The position numbers were made by a program, and so were the translations under genes. Shown in pieces: positions 10,544 to 19,084 of a stretch of 64,000 nucleotides of DNA; position 1 is the first letter of the stretch; each line of letters starts with the position of its first letter. The notes beneath the pieces are model-generated. The model was not told the origin of the DNA. It was given only the letters and a program-made list of their open reading frames with translations, and made no database searches. The stretch spans positions 1,860,001 to 1,924,000 of the forward strand of contig NZ_JAUSYU010000001.1 of assembly GCF_030817075.1 (NCBI RefSeq), written 5' to 3'. This DNA comes from Arthrobacter sp. V1I9 (GTDB lineage: Bacteria > Actinomycetota > Actinomycetes > Actinomycetales > Micrococcaceae).

Positions 10544-11314
10544 GTGGCAGCTAGCACCGCGGCGATCACCGGCGAAATCGACCGTACCAGCGGAACCGCG
10601 ATTTATGTCCAGCTGCGCGAGATCCTCCGCACCTACATCGCCGAATCGTGCCGGCCGGGTTCCGCGCTGCCTTCTGAGCGCGACCTCGCCGAGCGGTTCG
10701 GCCTGGCGCGGATGACCGTGCGTCAAGCTATTGATGCGCTGGTAGGGGAAGAAGTCATCGAGCGCGTAGTGGGCCTTGGCACCTTCGTGCGCCGGCCAAA
10801 GCTGGACCTCCAGGTGAAACTGACCTCGTACAGCGAGGAGATGCAGCGCCGGGGCATGGTTCCTGCGGCGAAGGTTCTCAGCTTCGAACAGATCGGCGCC
10901 AGCGCTTTCCTGGCGCGGGAACTCCAGCTGGATGAGGGAACGCCTTTGGTCCGTTTCCGGCGCCTGCTTTTGGCCGACGGTGAGCCCATGAGTGTGGACG
11001 AGAACTTCATTCCTGCCCACCGTGTTCCCGGCCTGCTGGACGGGGAGCCGCCCACCTCGCTGTACAACGTGCTGAGCGAACAGTACGGCCTGGTGATGGA
11101 GTGGGGTGAGGACATGATCGAGGCGACCGCAGCTTCCCCGTCCACGGCACGGCTGCTCAACGTCGAAGTCGGCTCACCGTTGCTCAAGATCCAGCGCCAC
11201 GCATTTGTTGCGCGCACAATGGTGGACTATTCCGTCTCTTATTACCGTGCCGACCGGTACAAGCTGTGGGTCCCGTTGCAGCGCCCGGGTGCGCGGCGGT
11301 CCCGTAACCACTGA
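10544..11314 (+). CDS. dasR: GntR/HutC-family regulator, DasR-like
   Basis: 256-aa DNA-binding regulator: an N-terminal winged helix-turn-helix of the GntR type (PSERDLAERFGLARMTVRQA at about residues 46-65) and a C-terminal UTRA effector domain (about 95-245). The effector of DasR/NagR proteins is a phosphorylated glucosamine. The DasR identity is inferred from the GGTCTAGACC operator in its own promoter and from its divergence with ptsH, in addition to the domain layout. GTG start behind a ggggaga ribosome binding site. Autorepression is likely. Confidence 0.85.
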   Translation: MAASTAAITGEIDRTSGTAIYVQLREILRTYIAESCRPGSALPSERDLAERFGLARMTVRQAIDALVGEEVIERVVGLGTFVRRPKLDLQVKLTSYSEEMQRRGMVPAAKVLSFEQIGASAFLARELQLDEGTPLVRFRRLLLADGEPMSVDENFIPAHRVPGLLDGEPPTSLYNVLSEQYGLVMEWGEDMIEATAASPSTARLLNVEVGSPLLKIQRHAFVARTMVDYSVSYYRADRYKLWVPLQRPGARRSRNH

Positions 11315-11386
11315 GCACCGCTTTGCAGGGACCATGAGTCACGTCGCGCGCCACACCAGCCCCTGCCGCAGGGTGGCGGGAACACG

Positions 11387-11416
11387 GAAGGCCCGGTCCT
11401 ACTGGACCGGGCCTTC
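11387..11416. terminator. Bidirectional terminator between dasR and qcrB
   Basis: Perfect 13-bp arms (gaaggcccggtcc at 11387-11399 and its complement at 11404-11416) with a 4-nt loop, between convergent genes. Confidence 0.85.
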
Positions 11417-11439
11417 AATGATTGTACGAAGCTTTGTGC

Positions 11440-13110
11440 CTAGTGGCTCAGGCTCTTCGCTGCCTCAGGAGCTTCCACTGCTGCGTGGCCGTGGCCGTGG
11501 GCCGCTTCCAGCTCGGCGGGGGTAGCCGGTGCAACACGGTCCTCGAAGAACCACTTGGAGAGGAACGCGCGGCGCTTCTCCTTGCGGGTTACTACACCGT
11601 GCTCGTTCGGTACAGCCGGAAGAACGGTCGGTGACTCGAAGCCCACCAGCTTGTAGCGCTTGTACTCGTCCAGCGGTGCATGCACCTCGATGAATTCCCC
11701 GTGCGGGAGGCGGACAATACGTCCGGTCTCGCGGCCGTGGAGGGCAATCTCCCGGTCCTTGCGCTGAAGGGCCAGGGCCACCCGCTTGGTGACGAAGAAG
11801 GCGATGAACGGGCCAATGATGAACAGGGTCCGCAGCCAGTAGGTGACGTCGTTAAGTGATACGCCGAAGTGGGTGGCGATGAGGTCGGAACCTGCAGCGG
11901 CCCACATCACGCAGTACCAGACGAACCCGGCCATACCGATGGCTGTGCGCGTCGGGGCGTTACGGGGACGGTCCAGGACGTGGTGCTCACGGTCGTCCTT
12001 GGTGATCCAGCGTTCAATCCACGGGTACATAAACATCACGGTGAACAGGATGCCGGCCGGCACGAGGGCGGGCAGCAGGACGTTGAAGCTGAAGACGTGG
12101 CCGAACCACACCTGCTCAACTTGCCAGTTTCCGAGAGTCCCCGGCATCAGGCGCAGGGCGCCGTCAACAAAACCGATGTACCAGTCAGGCTGGGTTCCCG
12201 CGGACACGGGGGAGGGGTCGTAGGGACCGTAGTTCCAAATCGGGTTGATCGTGAAGAAACCGGCCATCAGTGCCAGGACACCGAAGACGATGAAGAAGAA
12301 TCCACCGGCCTTGGCAGCGTAGACGGGGCCCAGAGGGTAGCCGACCACGTTGTTGTCGTTGCGGCCGGGGCCGGGGTACTGGGTGTGCTTGTGCACGACC
12401 ACCATAAAGAGGTGCAGGACGATCATCAGCAGGATCAGTGCCGGCACCAGCAGGATGTGCAGCATGTACAGGCGGCCGATGATGGCAGTGCCCGGGAACT
12501 CTCCGCCAAAGAGGAAGAACGAGATGTACGTGCCGACGATCGGAATGGACTTGACTACGCCGTCGATGATGCGCAGGCCGTTGCCGGAGAGCAGGTCGTC
12601 GGGGAGGGAGTAGCCGGTGAAGCCTGCGGCCATCGCCAGGATCAGTAGGACGCTGCCCACAACCCAGTTCATTTCACGCGGCCTGCGGAAGGCCCCGGTG
12701 AAGAAGACCCTCAGCATGTGCACGGCGATGGAGGTAACGAACAGCAAGGCTGCCCAGTGGTGGACCTGGCGCATAAACAGGCCACCGCGGACGTCGAAGG
12801 AGATGTCCAATGACGAGTTGTACGCCACGGACATTTCAACGCCCTTGAGCGGCACATAGGAGCCGTCGTAGTGCGTCTCCGCCATGGACGGGTCGAAGAA
12901 GAATGTCAGGAATGTGCCGGAAAGCAGCAGGATGACAAAGGAGTACAGTGCCACTTCGCCGAACATGAAGGACCAGTGGTCCGGGAAGACCTTGCGGCCG
13001 AATTCACGGAGGATTCCGGAACCGCCAACACGCGAATCGACGAAGTCGGTGAACCGGCCCGTCTTGGTTTTGGCGACGAAAGCGGGCTCAGCTGTTGACG
13101 CTGCGCTCAT
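11440..13110 (-). CDS. qcrB: Cytochrome bcc complex cytochrome b subunit
   Basis: Quinol-oxidising, diheme membrane subunit of the menaquinol:cytochrome c reductase that feeds the aa3 oxidase. The 556-aa protein has the cytochrome b core (eight helices, FTGYSLP near residue 165 and the Qo-site region around 285-300) and the long C-terminal extension typical of actinobacteria. I chose the ATG at 13110 (MSAAST) because ggag lies 10 nt upstream; the open frame starts 9 nt earlier. The start lies inside the qcrA 3' end, so translation is coupled. Confidence 0.95.
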   Translation of the reverse strand: MSAASTAEPAFVAKTKTGRFTDFVDSRVGGSGILREFGRKVFPDHWSFMFGEVALYSFVILLLSGTFLTFFFDPSMAETHYDGSYVPLKGVEMSVAYNSSLDISFDVRGGLFMRQVHHWAALLFVTSIAVHMLRVFFTGAFRRPREMNWVVGSVLLILAMAAGFTGYSLPDDLLSGNGLRIIDGVVKSIPIVGTYISFFLFGGEFPGTAIIGRLYMLHILLVPALILLMIVLHLFMVVVHKHTQYPGPGRNDNNVVGYPLGPVYAAKAGGFFFIVFGVLALMAGFFTINPIWNYGPYDPSPVSAGTQPDWYIGFVDGALRLMPGTLGNWQVEQVWFGHVFSFNVLLPALVPAGILFTVMFMYPWIERWITKDDREHHVLDRPRNAPTRTAIGMAGFVWYCVMWAAAGSDLIATHFGVSLNDVTYWLRTLFIIGPFIAFFVTKRVALALQRKDREIALHGRETGRIVRLPHGEFIEVHAPLDEYKRYKLVGFESPTVLPAVPNEHGVVTRKEKRRAFLSKWFFEDRVAPATPAELEAAHGHGHAAVEAPEAAKSLSH

Positions 13111-14161
13111 GCATATCACGCTCCCAGTAACTTGGTCCTACAGGTTCTTTGAAGTCGCTGGTGGCGACCAGGTAGCCCTCGTCATCAACTGCGATGGGCA
13201 GCTGGGGGAGAGGACGGCTGGCAGGGCCGAAGATCACCTTGCACTCTTGCGTGAGGTCAAAGGTGGACTGGTGGCACGGGCACAGCAGGTGGTGCGTCTG
13301 CTGCTCATAGAGAGCAACGGGGCAGCCAACGTGGGTGCAGATCTTGGAGTAAGCAACGATGCCGTTGTAGCCCCAGTCCTCGCGGCCCGCAGAGGGGTTC
13401 AGCGATTCCGGGTCCAGGCGCATGAGCAGGACAACGGCCTTGGCCTTCTCGTTGAGCTTGCCTTCGTGAAGTTCGTTCAGGCCTTCCGGAATGACGTGGA
13501 ATGCCGAACCGATGGTGACGTCCGAGGCCTTGATGGGCGTCCCGTCAGGGTCACGGGCGAGGCGCTTGAGCTTGCCTTCAGCAGGCGCCCACAAGGTGTG
13601 GGCCAGCTTGTTGTCCGGGCGCGGTCCGAGGTCGCCGAAGATGGCGACCGCCGGAAGCGGCGCGAGCGCAACTGCACCCAGAAGGGTGTTCCGGATCAGC
13701 GGACGGCGCTTGATGCCCGTCTCTTCCACGATGTCGTCGACGATCCGGACTGCCGCCTGGCGGTCCTCTTCGTAACGGATGGCGTGGCGCTCTTCGGACA
13801 CTTCATGGTCCGGCATCAGGGCCTTGGCCCAGTGCACGATGCCGGTACCGATGCCGAGCATCGCGAATGCAGTGCCAAGGCCCAGCAGCATGTTCTGGAG
13901 CCGGATGTTGGCAATGGTTGAATCAGCACCGCCCAGATCAATGGCAAAGTACGCCACCAGGAAGATCAGGGTTCCAACAACAGAGATGCCAAATAGTAAG
14001 GCGACCTGCCGTTCTGCCCGCTTTGCGGCCTTCGGGTCCGTGTCAGCCAGGCGCAAACGGTGCGGAGGAATTCCAGGGTCCTGGAACTTCTCCACCTCAT
14101 TCTGACCAGCCGTAGCTACGGTGCCCGAGTGGTTCGGACTGCCGTCACTATGGTTGCCCAT
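13088..14161 (-). CDS. qcrA: Cytochrome bcc complex Rieske iron-sulfur subunit
   Basis: Transfers electrons from menaquinol to the diheme cytochrome c. About 357 aa, with three N-terminal membrane helices as in actinobacterial QcrA and a C-terminal Rieske domain whose 2Fe-2S ligands are in CTHVGC and CPCHQS. I prefer the ATG at 14161 (MGNHSD), which has gatgagg 6 nt upstream, over the ATG at 14173. It is the middle gene of qcrC-qcrA-qcrB and overlaps qcrB by 23 bp. Confidence 0.94.
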   Translation of the reverse strand: MGNHSDGSPNHSGTVATAGQNEVEKFQDPGIPPHRLRLADTDPKAAKRAERQVALLFGISVVGTLIFLVAYFAIDLGGADSTIANIRLQNMLLGLGTAFAMLGIGTGIVHWAKALMPDHEVSEERHAIRYEEDRQAAVRIVDDIVEETGIKRRPLIRNTLLGAVALAPLPAVAIFGDLGPRPDNKLAHTLWAPAEGKLKRLARDPDGTPIKASDVTIGSAFHVIPEGLNELHEGKLNEKAKAVVLLMRLDPESLNPSAGREDWGYNGIVAYSKICTHVGCPVALYEQQTHHLLCPCHQSTFDLTQECKVIFGPASRPLPQLPIAVDDEGYLVATSDFKEPVGPSYWERDMHERSVNS

Positions 14162-14261
14162 AATTCGCCTCATCCTTCTCTCGTCCCGGCGGGTGCCGGG
14201 TTAGTTTCTAATATCAAACTGCTGACTGATCAGCAGAAGTTGTACAGCCGTTCGCTAAGGT

Positions 14262-15050
14262 CTAGGACGTCCGGGAGGTCAGCCAGATGGTGAAAGCGAT
14301 GATGACGCCAAGACCTGCGACCCAGACGAACAGGCCTTCGGCCACGGGGCCGAGCGAACCAAGCTCAGCGCCGCCGGGGGAACCTGTGGTTTCGATCTGC
14401 TTCAGGAAGGTGATGATGTCGCGCTTGCCTTCAGGGGTGATGTTGGAGTCACTGAAGACCGGCATGTTCTGGGGGCCGGTGACCATGGCCTCGTAGATGT
14501 GCTTGCCTGAGGTATCTTCCAGTGCGGGTGCGAACTTGCCCCGGGTCAGCGCACCGCCGGCGGCAGCAGCGTTGTGGCACATGGCGCAGTTGGTGCGGAA
14601 GAGTTCGCCACCGACGGCGGCATTGCCCTTTTCATCGAGCAGGCTTTCCTCAGGGATTGCCGGGCCGGCACCCAGGGATGCAACATAGGCTGCAAGCTGG
14701 TGGGTCTGCTGATCGTTGAACTGAACGGGCTTTTCCAGGGCCTGGGGGCCGTTCATCTGCATGGGCATGCGGCCGGTTCCCACCTGGAAATCAACAGACG
14801 CGGCGCCTACGCCGACGAGGGACGGGCCATCAGGTGAACCGCTGGCACCCATGCCGTGGCAGGTGGCGCAGTTGGCGGCAAACAGCTTGCCGCCCTCCTC
14901 CGCGTCATTTGCGCTGAAGGTGGTGGTGGAAGCCTTGGCCTCGTTGACGGTGGTGGCTACGGCGTACAGCCCACCAGTGATGAGGAGCCCCATCAGAAGC
15001 AGCGCGATTGCTGCCAGTGGGTGACGCCGCTTTTGCGAGAGTGCCTTCAC
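14262..15050 (-). CDS. qcrC: Cytochrome bcc complex diheme cytochrome c subunit
   Basis: Membrane-anchored diheme cytochrome c that replaces soluble cytochrome c in actinobacterial bcc-aa3 supercomplexes. The 262-aa protein has an N-terminal signal/anchor (about 11-32), two heme motifs CATCH (C61-H65) and CAMCH (C155-H159), and a C-terminal membrane helix near 236-257. The GTG start has aagga 8 nt upstream. It lies between ctaE and qcrA in one minus-strand operon. Confidence 0.95.
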   Translation of the reverse strand: MKALSQKRRHPLAAIALLLMGLLITGGLYAVATTVNEAKASTTTFSANDAEEGGKLFAANCATCHGMGASGSPDGPSLVGVGAASVDFQVGTGRMPMQMNGPQALEKPVQFNDQQTHQLAAYVASLGAGPAIPEESLLDEKGNAAVGGELFRTNCAMCHNAAAAGGALTRGKFAPALEDTSGKHIYEAMVTGPQNMPVFSDSNITPEGKRDIITFLKQIETTGSPGGAELGSLGPVAEGLFVWVAGLGVIIAFTIWLTSRTS

Positions 15051-15136
15051 GTGGTGGTTCCTTTATTCGATCCTGCGCCGGCTCCTGGAGCCGCTACCTG
15101 AAATTCTGCCTCTTGTAGAAAAAGAATCAAAGCTGG

Positions 15137-15775
15137 CTACTTGAGTACGTAGATGACCAGGAAGAGGCCGATCCAGACGACATCCACGAAGTGCCAGTAG
15201 TACGAGGTGACAATTGCAGACGTTGCTTCGAAGTGCCCGAACTTCTTCGCGGCAAAGGAACGGCCCATGATCAGGAGGAAGGCCACCAGACCGCCGATCA
15301 CGTGGAGGCCGTGGAACCCGGTGGTCATGTAGAAGGCTGAACCGTAGGCGTTGGAGGAGAGCGAGACGTGCTCGGAAACCAGCATCGCGTATTCCGTGGC
15401 CTGGCCGGCAACGAAGAACGCCCCCATCAGGAAGGTGAGGGTGAACCATTCGTTCATGCCCCAGCGGGCGAACTGGAAGGCCCCTCCGGTTCGCCGCGGC
15501 TGCAGCCGCTCGGCGGCGAAGACGCCCATCTGGCAAGTGAATGAACTTGCCACGAGGACGATCGTGTTGACGAGCGCAAAGGGGAAGTTGAGCTTGGCTG
15601 TCTCAGCCGCCCACATTTCACCGCTCGTTGAGCGCAGAGTGAAGTACATGGCGAAGAGACCGGCGAAGAACATCAACTCGCTGGACAGCCACACTACGGT
15701 TCCAACGGAAACCATATTGGGGCGGTTCAGCGTGGGGTGCGCCGGGGAACTGGGGGCATGGGTCGCAGATGTCAC
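15137..15775 (-). CDS. ctaE: Cytochrome c oxidase subunit III
   Basis: Structural subunit of the aa3 oxidase. From the GTG at 15775 it encodes 212 aa ([10 protein letters not shown]), with five membrane helices and the subunit III pattern [10 protein letters not shown] near residue 145 and [13 protein letters not shown] near 185. An earlier in-frame start at 15904 would add 43 residues foreign to the family. No ribosome binding site precedes the GTG, but a full promoter ends 6 nt upstream, so the mRNA is predicted to be leaderless. First gene of ctaE-qcrCAB. Confidence 0.94.
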   Translation of the reverse strand: MTSATHAPSSPAHPTLNRPNMVSVGTVVWLSSELMFFAGLFAMYFTLRSTSGEMWAAETAKLNFPFALVNTIVLVASSFTCQMGVFAAERLQPRRTGGAFQFARWGMNEWFTLTFLMGAFFVAGQATEYAMLVSEHVSLSSNAYGSAFYMTTGFHGLHVIGGLVAFLLIMGRSFAAKKFGHFEATSAIVTSYYWHFVDVVWIGLFLVIYVLK

Positions 15776-15781
15776 ATAGAC

Positions 15782-15811
15782 ATTATGTCTGTAAAAGTCC
15801 GTGCTGCCCAA
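15782..15811 (-). promoter_or_regulatory. Leaderless promoter of ctaE-qcrCAB
   Basis: On the minus strand TTGGGC (15806-15811), an 18-bp spacer and CATAAT (15782-15787) end 6 nt before the ctaE GTG. Both boxes resemble the housekeeping sigma consensus, and transcription should begin at the start codon. Confidence 0.7.
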
Positions 15812-15886
15812 CGCAAACCGCCTTTTGCGAGGACTTTTTCTACAAAGACGCGAAATCGCCCCAAAAAGTTCCTCCGACCGTTCACA

Positions 15887-15917
15887 TTGGTCACGCCCGG
15901 CCATCCCTCGATAGCAT
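15887..15917 (+). promoter_or_regulatory. Leaderless promoter of trpD
   Basis: TTGGTC (15887-15892), a 19-bp spacer and TAGCAT (15912-15917) end 6 nt before the trpD GTG. It mirrors the ctaE promoter; the two -35 boxes are about 75 bp apart. Confidence 0.62.
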
Positions 15918-15923
15918 CAGCAG

Positions 15924-16982
15924 GTGACTTCACAGGCATCTGCAGCGTCGGCGGACAACACTTGGCCGCGGCTGATCTCCGCACTGATCAATGGCAAGGA
16001 CCTCACGGCGGACAGCACCGCCTGGGCCATGGACACCATCATGTCCGGGGAAGCGACGCCCGCACAGATTGCGGGATTCCTGGTCGCCCTGAGCGCCAAG
16101 GGTGAGACCGTTGCGGAGCTCTCAGGCCTGGTGGATGCCATGCTTGCCCACGCTAATCCAGTCTCAATCACAGGTGAGAAGCTGGACATCGTCGGGACGG
16201 GCGGTGACCAATTGAACACAGTCAACATCTCCACCATGGCGGCGCTGGTGGCTGCCGGAGCAGGCGCCAAGGTGGTTAAGCACGGCAACCGGGCGGCGTC
16301 GTCGTCGTCCGGTTCGGCAGATGTGCTGGAAGCCTTGGGTGTCCGCCTTGACCTGTCCATCGAACAGGTGGCGCGCAACGCGGAGGAGGCAGGAATCACG
16401 TTCTGCTTCGCCCAGGTGTTCCACCCGTCCTTCCGCCACACCGCCGTACCGCGGAAAGAGCTGGCCATACCTACAGCCTTCAACTTCCTCGGCCCGCTGA
16501 CCAACCCAGCCAAAGTCCAGGCCTCCGCAGTGGGGGTTGCCAACGCCAGGATGGCGCCGCTGGTGGCGGGTGTCCTGGCCCGGCGTGGAAGCCGTGGCCT
16601 GGTGTTCCGCGGAAACGACGGGCTCGACGAACTGACTACCACTGGTCCCTCTACCGTATGGGAAATCCGCGACGGCGCTGTGGCTGAGATGACCTTCTCG
16701 CCGTCGGACCTCGGAATCAAACCGGCAACCGTGGAGCAGCTCCGCGGCGGTGACGCGCAGGCCAACGCCGCCGTGGTCCGCGAGGTCCTCGCGGGCAAGG
16801 AAGGTGCGGCACGCGATGCCGTTCTCCTGAATGCCGCAGCCGGCCTCGTGGCATTCGACACCAGTGCAGACGGTCCGTTCCCCGACCGCATGCAGAAGGC
16901 ATTCAGCCGTGCAGCCGAATCCATTGCGACGGGCGCTGCCGCGGCCGTCCTCGAGAAATGGGTGTCGCTGACCCGCCGGTAA
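15924..16982 (+). CDS. trpD: Anthranilate phosphoribosyltransferase
   Basis: Joins anthranilate to phosphoribosyl pyrophosphate in tryptophan biosynthesis. The 352-aa protein has the PRPP-binding motif [16 protein letters not shown] (about 89-104), [20 protein letters not shown] (about 116-135), and the second signature near GNDGLDEL (about 232-239). The GTG start lacks a ribosome binding site but has TAGCAT 6 nt upstream. No other trp gene is next to it, so this is a stand-alone copy. Confidence 0.95.
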   Translation: MTSQASAASADNTWPRLISALINGKDLTADSTAWAMDTIMSGEATPAQIAGFLVALSAKGETVAELSGLVDAMLAHANPVSITGEKLDIVGTGGDQLNTVNISTMAALVAAGAGAKVVKHGNRAASSSSGSADVLEALGVRLDLSIEQVARNAEEAGITFCFAQVFHPSFRHTAVPRKELAIPTAFNFLGPLTNPAKVQASAVGVANARMAPLVAGVLARRGSRGLVFRGNDGLDELTTTGPSTVWEIRDGAVAEMTFSPSDLGIKPATVEQLRGGDAQANAAVVREVLAGKEGAARDAVLLNAAAGLVAFDTSADGPFPDRMQKAFSRAAESIATGAAAAVLEKWVSLTRR

Positions 16983-16989
16983 TTCCCGG

Positions 16990-17271
16990 CTACTGCTCGA
17001 AGCCCAGGGCGAAGGCTGCGTCCAGATCGTGCTGGGAGTACGCGCGGAACGCGATGTGCGTTGTTGTGTGCACCACGGCAGGCACCTTGGACAGGCGGTC
17101 CGCAATCACGTCCGCCAGGTCCTCATGCCGGGGCACCCTTGCCACCGCAATCAGGTCCCATTCGCCGGTGACCGAGTACACCTCGCTGATGCCCTCGATC
17201 GCCGAGATCTCCTCAGCCGTTTCAGGAATGCGTGCAGCGTCAGTCTTGATCAGAACGAATGCGGTGATCAC
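16990..17271 (-). CDS. Lrp/AsnC ligand-binding (RAM) domain protein
   Basis: 93-aa stand-alone copy of the C-terminal effector-binding and oligomerisation domain of Lrp/AsnC regulators (MITAFVLIKTDAARIPE, then VTGEWDLIAVARVPRHEDL). There is no DNA-binding helix-turn-helix, so it cannot act alone as a classical repressor. Such proteins may sense amino acids or modulate full-length Lrp partners. GTG start behind aagga. It converges on trpD; a link to tryptophan control is only a guess. Confidence 0.86.
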   Translation of the reverse strand: MITAFVLIKTDAARIPETAEEISAIEGISEVYSVTGEWDLIAVARVPRHEDLADVIADRLSKVPAVVHTTTHIAFRAYSQHDLDAAFALGFEQ

Positions 17272-17390
17272 GATAAATCCTTCCGGATCTGTTGCGCCGT
17301 AGCAGAGCCCGGCAAGCTTTCAGTGCTGCCAGCCTATTACATCCGGGCGCGCTGCCGGCCGGCCCTCCAGCCACCCCCGGCTAACTTTTC

Positions 17391-17798
17391 TCATGCGCTT
17401 CTCAGCCGCCTGGCCCCTGCCCCTGCCCACGCCAGCCGCCACCCCACCAGCAGCAGCCCCAGGCTCAGCAACGCCACGATGATAAACGGCAGCACCACGG
17501 TCTGTCCGGTCAGCAGGCGGAGTACCATGCCCCCCACCAGGGCTCCAAGCCATACCGCCAGCCCGGTCCGGTGGACGGACAGCGGGTTCCGCCATGCCCT
17601 CGAAACCAGCCATCCAAGCGCTGCCCCGGCCAGGAAGGGCCAGGCGGTCAGCAGGACGCCGGTAACCACGTCGCCGCGCTGGTGCGCATCACGTCCGACG
17701 GCGGCGAACACCAGGATGAGCACGGCGTCGGCAATGGCTGCGGCGGCTATGTGGGATCGCGGAGATGAAGGAAGGGGCCGCTGAATCGAAGGCGTCAT
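17391..17798 (-). CDS. DUF3054 membrane protein
   Basis: 135-aa protein with four predicted membrane helices (about 17-35, 45-65, 78-97 and 101-123) and a basic C-terminus, matching the DUF3054 family of unknown function. The ATG at 17798 is preferred over an open frame reaching 18209: TAGGCT lies 7 nt upstream, there is no ribosome binding site, and the extra N-terminal sequence is an antisense shadow of the VOC gene. Confidence 0.85.
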   Translation of the reverse strand: MTPSIQRPLPSSPRSHIAAAAIADAVLILVFAAVGRDAHQRGDVVTGVLLTAWPFLAGAALGWLVSRAWRNPLSVHRTGLAVWLGALVGGMVLRLLTGQTVVLPFIIVALLSLGLLLVGWRLAWAGAGARRLRSA

Positions 17799-17805
17799 GG
17801 CTTCG

Positions 17806-17811
17806 AGCCTA
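17806..17811 (-). promoter_or_regulatory. Predicted -10 element of leaderless DUF3054 mRNA
   Basis: TAGGCT on the minus strand, 7 nt before the ATG at 17798. Confidence 0.45.
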
Positions 17812-17896
17812 GCAACGGGAGGGGCTTCCGTACGGACCCTTGCCCGCTCCTCGATGATTGGGCAGGCTGGACAGACAAGGGACGGAAGGAGGCACC

Positions 17897-18295
17897 GTGC
17901 GGTTGATTCAGGTTGCCCAGCACGTGGAAGATCTCCGCCGGGCAGCTGCGTTTTACGCCGAACTTCTGGCGGTGCAACCCACTGCGGTGTTCGATCCGCC
18001 CGGCCTTGTCTTCTTTGACCTGGAGGGCGTGCGGCTGCTGCTGGAACCGGGCGCCCCGCGGGCTCTCCTGTACCTCCACGTTCCTGATGTGAGGGCGTCC
18101 GTGGACGAACTCCAAGCCAGGGGAGTGGAGGTGGTGGATGCGCCGCAGGTGATTTACAGCCATACCGACAGCCGCCTGGGACCGGCAGGTACGGATGAGT
18201 GGATGGCATTTGTCCGGGACAGCGAAGGCAACACGCTGGGACTCGTCAGCCAGCTGGCTACAGGACACCCGGCCTCCGGAGGGCCCGGCGCCTGA
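17897..18295 (+). CDS. VOC family (glyoxalase-fold) protein
   Basis: 132-aa single-chain vicinal oxygen chelate protein made of paired beta-alpha-beta-beta-beta modules: VAQHVEDLRRAAAFYAELLA at the start and VRASVDELQARGVEVV, then FVRDSEGNTLGLV, in the second half. Function could be a metal-dependent dioxygenase, isomerase or small-molecule binding protein. I chose GTG at 17897 because ggaaggagg lies just upstream; the frame opens earlier at 17858. Confidence 0.83.
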   Translation: MRLIQVAQHVEDLRRAAAFYAELLAVQPTAVFDPPGLVFFDLEGVRLLLEPGAPRALLYLHVPDVRASVDELQARGVEVVDAPQVIYSHTDSRLGPAGTDEWMAFVRDSEGNTLGLVSQLATGHPASGGPGA

Positions 18296-18379
18296 AACCC
18301 CGGTGCCTGAAACCCAGCGTCTGATTACCGTTGTCCAGCCGTGGCTTGAGCACTAGGCTCAAGCCCGAAGGGAGCAACT

Positions 18380-18853
18380 ATGCCAAGCACCATCGGGACA
18401 TGCCTCTGGTTCGGGAACCAGGCGGAAGAGGCCGCACAGTTTTATACCTCGGTGTTTGATGATTCGAAGATATTGAACGTTTCGCGGTTTGGCGAAGGTG
18501 CGCCGGGTCCGGCAGGCCAGGCCATCGTCGTCGAGTTCGAGCTGCAAGGCCGCGGTTTCACGGCGCTCAATGGTGCGCGGGGCTCCAGTTTCACCGAGGC
18601 TGTTTCGTTTGTGGTCAATTGTGAGGACCAGGACGCTGTGGACCGCTACTGGACTGCACTGGCCGACGGCGGCAGCGAAAGCATGTGCGGCTGGCTCAAG
18701 GACCGCTTCGGAGTGTCCTGGCAGATCGTTCCGTCTGTACTGGGCTCCTTGATTGCGGGGCACGATCCGCAGGGTTCGCAACGCGCGATGCAGGCGATGC
18801 TGGGAATGCGAAAGCTGGACATCGGCGAGCTGCAGAAGGCATACGACGGCTGA
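18380..18853 (+). CDS. VOC family protein, PhnB-like
   Basis: 157-aa protein of the PhnB/3-demethylubiquinone methyltransferase-like branch of the VOC superfamily: CLWFGNQAEEAAQFYTSVF at the start, GGSESMCGWLKDRFGVSWQI near residue 95, and LDIGELQKAYDG at the C-terminus. Despite old database names it is not a methyltransferase; biochemical function is unknown. The ATG has an aagggag ribosome binding site. Confidence 0.86.
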   Translation: MPSTIGTCLWFGNQAEEAAQFYTSVFDDSKILNVSRFGEGAPGPAGQAIVVEFELQGRGFTALNGARGSSFTEAVSFVVNCEDQDAVDRYWTALADGGSESMCGWLKDRFGVSWQIVPSVLGSLIAGHDPQGSQRAMQAMLGMRKLDIGELQKAYDG

Positions 18854-18934
18854 CGTCGGCGCTGCTGCTTATGTCTGAATACCCGCTCCTGTCCGGGCAG
18901 TGCTCCCGGACACCTGGCGGTAGCATCAGGTCAG

Positions 18935-19084
18935 ATGAATAAACCGCTGTGGATTTGCTGCCTCCTCGGCGCCGCCGTCGGAATCACTTTGGGCCTTGCC
19001 GTTTTCGACAGTCCGTTTATCGGCTTCGCCGTGGGATTGGGCGTTGGTGCTGTTGTGGGCGCTGCAATCGGGCCGCGGCGCTGA
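18935..19084 (+). CDS. Small glycine-rich membrane protein
   Basis: 49-aa ORF that is almost wholly hydrophobic: a first helix (residues 5-25) and a second (30-46) with small-residue GxxxG repeats ([13 protein letters not shown]), ending in Arg-Arg. TAGCAT lies at 18921-18926. Similar short glycine-zipper proteins occur in actinobacteria; function is unknown. Its 3' end overlaps the 3' end of the convergent GH95 gene by 68 bp. Confidence 0.6.
   Translation: MNKPLWICCLLGAAVGITLGLAVFDSPFIGFAVGLGVGAVVGAAIGPRR

Noticed and set aside
12884..13921. 345-aa plus-strand ORF across qcrB and qcrA
   Set aside because: Antisense to two well-conserved respiratory genes; no family features.
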